Positions 60,788 through 64,000 of a stretch of 64,000 nt of DNA are shown in pieces. Location: positions 16,380,501-16,444,500 of the forward strand of contig OZ059896.1 in the NCBI GenBank assembly GCA_964057225.1, written 5' to 3'. A program made the translations under genes and the position numbers. A model generated the notes under the pieces. It ran no database searches and was not told the DNA's origin. It was given only the letters and a program-made list of their open reading frames with translations. This DNA comes from Auanema rhodensis. Taxonomy: Eukaryota > Nematoda > Chromadorea > Rhabditida > Rhabditidae. The stretch's first letter is position 1. The number at the start of each line of letters is the position of its first letter.

Positions 60788-61043
60788 TAGTTGTAGATGC
60801 CAAAAAGATTGATTCAAAGATAGAATTCAATTGTACATTGAAATATTCAAAGAATCAGAATTTGACTTAAAGTCGAATCCTGTAATAAAACAAAATTTTA
60901 AAACCTAAAATAATTTTCTATATACAGAGTATAATTATTTTTATAAATATTATATGGTAGCTCCTTAATAAATAGGAAAAAAGCACAAATAATAACTATA
61001 TTTATATTTTAACTTCAACACAAAAATATAATTTTAGTTTCAA

Positions 61044-61467
61044 TTAGATTCCATTTCTACATTTTTTCACGAAAGAATAAGAATCACAAAAATCCTTACC
61101 CCGGCAATCGTTTACCATCTGAAGAATTTTTTCCACTTTATATGGAGTTGATATTCTATCGTAAGAGTTATTTATCTTGGCTTCTCCACTGCTCGGAAGA
61201 TAAACTTCCTCAACCTTTCCATTTACCACTGTTGCCATTTTGCTTCCAGAAAGAGAAGTAATTATTCCGTAAATCTGAAAAATAAATTTATAAATCTCCA
61301 AATGAATTATAACAAATTCTTACGTCTACTCCTAATTGGATAATAGATCCAAGTTCCAAATGCTTGATAAGTTCCGATATAGTCATGAACGCCGTTTCTA
61401 ATGCTATAGTTCCAATAGACTGTGAGGTAGAAGCAACAGACGCCATTGTAGAAGCTACACTTCCCAT
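61044..61467 (-). CDS. LRAT-like protein lacking the first catalytic His (probable pseudoenzyme)
   Basis: Two exons, 61467-61324 and 61274-61044 (intron GTAAGA...TTTTTCAG), giving about 124 residues. It starts MGSVASTMASVASTSQSIGT. The segment HLELGSIIQLGVDIYGIITS aligns with the LRAT-domain start of the neighbouring gene (IGSCIEIGVNFFFEHFGII), but the HFG catalytic histidine position reads IYG. Near the C-terminus FCDSYSFVKKCRNG resembles the NCEHF...CRYG block, with the cysteine possibly kept and the following His lost. A TTTTAG acceptor directly before AAAAACAACAATG suggests trans-splicing. It lies 140 bp downstream of the LRAT gene on the same strand, an operon-like spacing. Likely a diverged tandem duplicate. 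Confidence 0.72.
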
Positions 61468-61607
61468 TGTTGTTTTTCTAAAATTTAAAAAGATTCGATA
61501 ATAAAATGTACAAAATCTTGAAACGATAGATACGTAAAGGCAGCACAAAACTGATAAACTCGAAAATTTAAAAACATTCATTTGCTCATTTATACATTAA
61601 TGAATCT

Positions 61608-62126
61608 TTAGCGACTTGAGCTTTGCTTACGAGATAAATTGTTTATTAGAACTGCTGGAAGACTGATCGGGGCCGTCAACCATACGCGTAGCACTTGGCC
61701 ACTCTCTTTGTGACCGTACCGACACCAATTAGCAAAATGTTCACAATTGTTGCCTAATGTATGGTAGTCGTACGGTCCAAGTGATTGCTTGGCTCTTCTT
61801 ACTATTTCTTCAGGGGGATATGGTGTATATTTTTTGTCCAAACGGTTACGGATGATAACATCTCGATTCCCAGCATATTCCGCAACCAGTTGCCTAATGA
61901 CTTGATGTTCATTTGTGACGTGAATCATGTAGACATCATCTCCGTTTACTTCCACAATTATACCGAAATGCTGAAATTGAAAAAAAACTTTTACATCTAA
62001 ATTTCAACAAAAACTCACTTCAAAAAAAAAATTGACGCCGATTTCTATGCAGCTTCCAATTAGTTCCTTGTTCGTATATTTCCTAGTGATTTGTTCAGCC
62101 TTACAGGTATCGGCAATAATAACCAT
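61608..62126 (-). CDS. LRAT/HRASLS-family acyltransferase or phospholipase (NlpC/P60-like fold)
   Basis: Two exons, 62126-62019 and 61970-61608 (GTGAGT...TTTCAG), about 156 residues. Start MVIIADTCKAEQITRKYTNK. Catalytic features: HFG at the start of exon 2 (first His), VYMIHV (second His, as in HRASLS VIHL), and the nucleophile block GNNCEHFANWCRYG. Vertebrate relatives are lecithin retinol acyltransferase and PLAAT/HRASLS enzymes, which transfer acyl groups from phosphatidylcholine. The C-terminus has only a weak hydrophobic stretch (VWLTAPISLPAVLINNL) that might associate with membrane. It probably shares a transcript with the downstream diverged copy. Substrate cannot be inferred. Confidence 0.9.
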
Positions 62127-62501
62127 CTTAAATCTCCGTTATAATATGATAAGAACCTTCTTTAAAAGTTTATAAAAATCAACAAACATGTTTATTTTGA
62201 ATAACATAACCCTTGGTTATTCTCTCAATGTCGGCAAAGGCCAAAATTTCGAAATATTTTCTAAAATTGTTTATTATTATATGAACTAAATGTATATTTC
62301 GATGTCATGGAATCTCAATCAATCATGGAATATATTAAAGATTTACAGAATATTAAAAGAATGAAATCTTCAGTTTTCTTACAAACTTGTTTATACACAC
62401 TAGTAACAAGTTTTAATTTATAATTAACATATTATAATTTGATGACAACTTAAAAAACTTTAATATATGATATATAGTTAACTTATTGTTATTTTGTTTA
62501 G

Positions 62502-64000
62502 AATAATTACTATTGGGTTCGCCAATTTGATGGATCTCCAATAGTTTTCTTATATGGCATCGTATGTACATTTGGAGCTTTAGCCAACTTTTTTGTTTTG
62601 TTTGCATTCATTCGAACCGAAAAATTAAGAAATTTACGGAACAGGTGAGTACCAAAGTAGTGTTAATATTGAAAACAAACTATTTCTAGTTTTATTGTTA
62701 ATCTGGCAGCTTCTGACTTATTGCTATGCGTTGTTACAGCACCTGTAACCTTATATACTAGTGTGAATCTATTCTGGCCATTTGGAAACATCTCCTGCAA
62801 AGTGGTTAGTATTTACAAATATTTTTCTTTTGAAATACCTTATATAAGAATATAAAGATAAATAATTAAATTTTCAGTTAGCATCAGTACAAGCTGTTAA
62901 TACGTTTGTATCGTCATTAACACTAGCATTAATAGCTCTTGACAGAGTTCTTCTGACATTATGTCCAGTGAGATGGTTAGTTCGTAATGATACTTTTTTT
63001 ACTTCTTTATTGTAATAGCTTTAGTTACAAATGTTATTTATAGGCGATTAGCAGCAACAGCTCCCATTGTCTGTTATTGTATCGTGTGGATTGTATCCAT
63101 GCTAGTTGCATTACCATACTCATTAGCTGTTCGAGCTCAACAAGTAACTCATTTTGAACCATGGAATGATGCAAATACACCCGATATGGTATGCAAATAA
63201 TCAAATAGGATCATATTATTAGTTTATATACTTCTAGCTGGCTACATGTCAAGAATCTTTCCCAGAAATATGTGTCGAAATGCAAGAAACATGGGATCGA
63301 GCATATATAAGCAAGATGACATTCACTTTGGTTGTATTAGCTATACAGTATGTAGTGCCATTGGTAGCATTAGCTTTTGCTTATGTTCAAATTGGCTCCA
63401 CCATTCGTCGTCGTTCCAAATTTTCTCGAACTATTGACTCTACTCGTCGTATGAACAATCAAAATCGAAATAGGTATGTCAAGACAAGAAACCGTTTTTA
63501 TGAATTTTAAAAAGAAAAAAGTTGTATTGTCGTATGTGTCAACATTTTTTTCCATCAAAGTTTTAATTAGAAAAACTTTTAAAAAAAGAAAAAAAATTCT
63601 GCTCTCCAGTACAAAAAACTCTGCGAATGTTATTATAAACTTTACTTTCTATTTTAGACGAGCACTTTTGCTTCTGTTTCTACTAGTTCTTACATATGCC
63701 ATTTGTTGGGCTCCCATGAATGTGTACAATGTGCTGAACGGGTTTGAGGTCATTGACTATTCTCAATATAGGTTAGCTTCTACATCTACTTATCCACCTG
63801 GTTAACTATTTATTATTGAAAGTCAAAACAAAAAACGATTTTCTCAGGCTTGAATGAACTGAACATTAGCCATTTTCAGGTATCTTTTCTGCCATTTGGT
63901 AGGCATTTCATCTGCTTGTGTCAATCCAATAACATATGCTCTTGTGAATGAAAGCTTCCGAAATGCTCTGCATCATATGCTCATCTCATTCCGCCCATTC
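62502..64000 (+). CDS. Neuropeptide (NPY/RYamide-like) G protein-coupled receptor, class A, truncated by the right edge
   Basis: Exons: 62502-62644, 62690-62804, 62878-62975, 63044-63188, 63238-63473, 63658-63771, 63880-edge, all in phase with GT-AG. TM1: FLYGIVCTFGALANFFVLFA, with EKLRNLRN as intracellular loop 1. TM2: NLAASDLLLCVVTAPVTLY; then FWPFGNISCKV carries the conserved disulfide Cys. TM3 ends LALIALDRVLLTLCP (DRV in place of DRY). TM4: YCIVWIVSMLVALPYSL. TM5: LVVLAIQYVVPLVALAFAY. TM6: LLLVLTYAICWAPMNVYNVL (CWAP). TM7: SACVNPITYALVNESF, the NPxxY motif. ALPYS and CWAPMNVYNVL are typical of the NPY/NPR receptor family. The C-terminal tail lies beyond the window. The likely N-terminal exon is 58163-58236. 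Confidence 0.93.

Noticed and set aside
60299-60803. Searched the 5S/U5 cluster for a spliced-leader RNA (GGTTTAATTACCCAAGTTTGAG-like)
   Set aside because: No recognisable SL sequence with donor and Sm site was found on either strand.

Overview
The window looks like nuclear DNA of a nematode. Many genes have cis introns of only about 42-60 bp. 5' splice sites are GTAAG/GTATG-like, and acceptors (TTTCAG, TTTTAG, CTTGTAG) often sit just upstream of start codons, as expected for trans-spliced genes. The proteins read as worm-like orthologues of conserved animal genes. I cannot name the species; all gene calls come from reading motifs by eye, with no database search.

Left part (1-17.7 kb) is a dense housekeeping block. 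A minus-strand PRMT9-type arginine methyltransferase runs off the left edge. It is followed by five plus-strand genes: a BICRA/GLTSCR1-like ncBAF subunit, ribosomal protein uS17 (RPS11), CCAR1/LST-3, CXXC1/CFP-1 (Set1/COMPASS) and phosphomannomutase. The last three are separated by only about 310-360 bp and may be an operon. The block is rich in chromatin and transcription regulators (PRMT9, BICRA, CCAR1, CFP1).

Middle part (17.7-37 kb): an intergenic stretch holds conflicting exon-like fragments on both strands at 18.2-19.5 kb. It is followed by a GPI-anchored ephrin whose signal-peptide exon is separated from the rest by a 7.4 kb intron. A possible small membrane protein ORF lies at 35.6-35.9 kb.

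Right part: 37-58 kb is very AT-rich and crowded with long (CT)n/(GA)n tracts. It contains the 3' end of an unrecognised minus-strand gene (37.2-38.7 kb) and a few isolated exon-like islands. An NPY/neuropeptide-type GPCR runs off the right edge. Its best first coding exon lies at 58.16 kb, so its first intron (about 4.3 kb) would host two U5 snRNA copies flanking a 5S rRNA gene, plus two minus-strand LRAT-family genes, one of which has lost the first catalytic histidine.

The most interesting observations are the U5-5S-U5 cluster with identical U5 bodies, the LRAT enzyme/pseudoenzyme pair, the CFP1 CXXC finger with a shortened DNA-contact loop, the likely conserved cfp-1/PMM gene pair, and the microsatellite-packed desert with an unidentified minus-strand gene.
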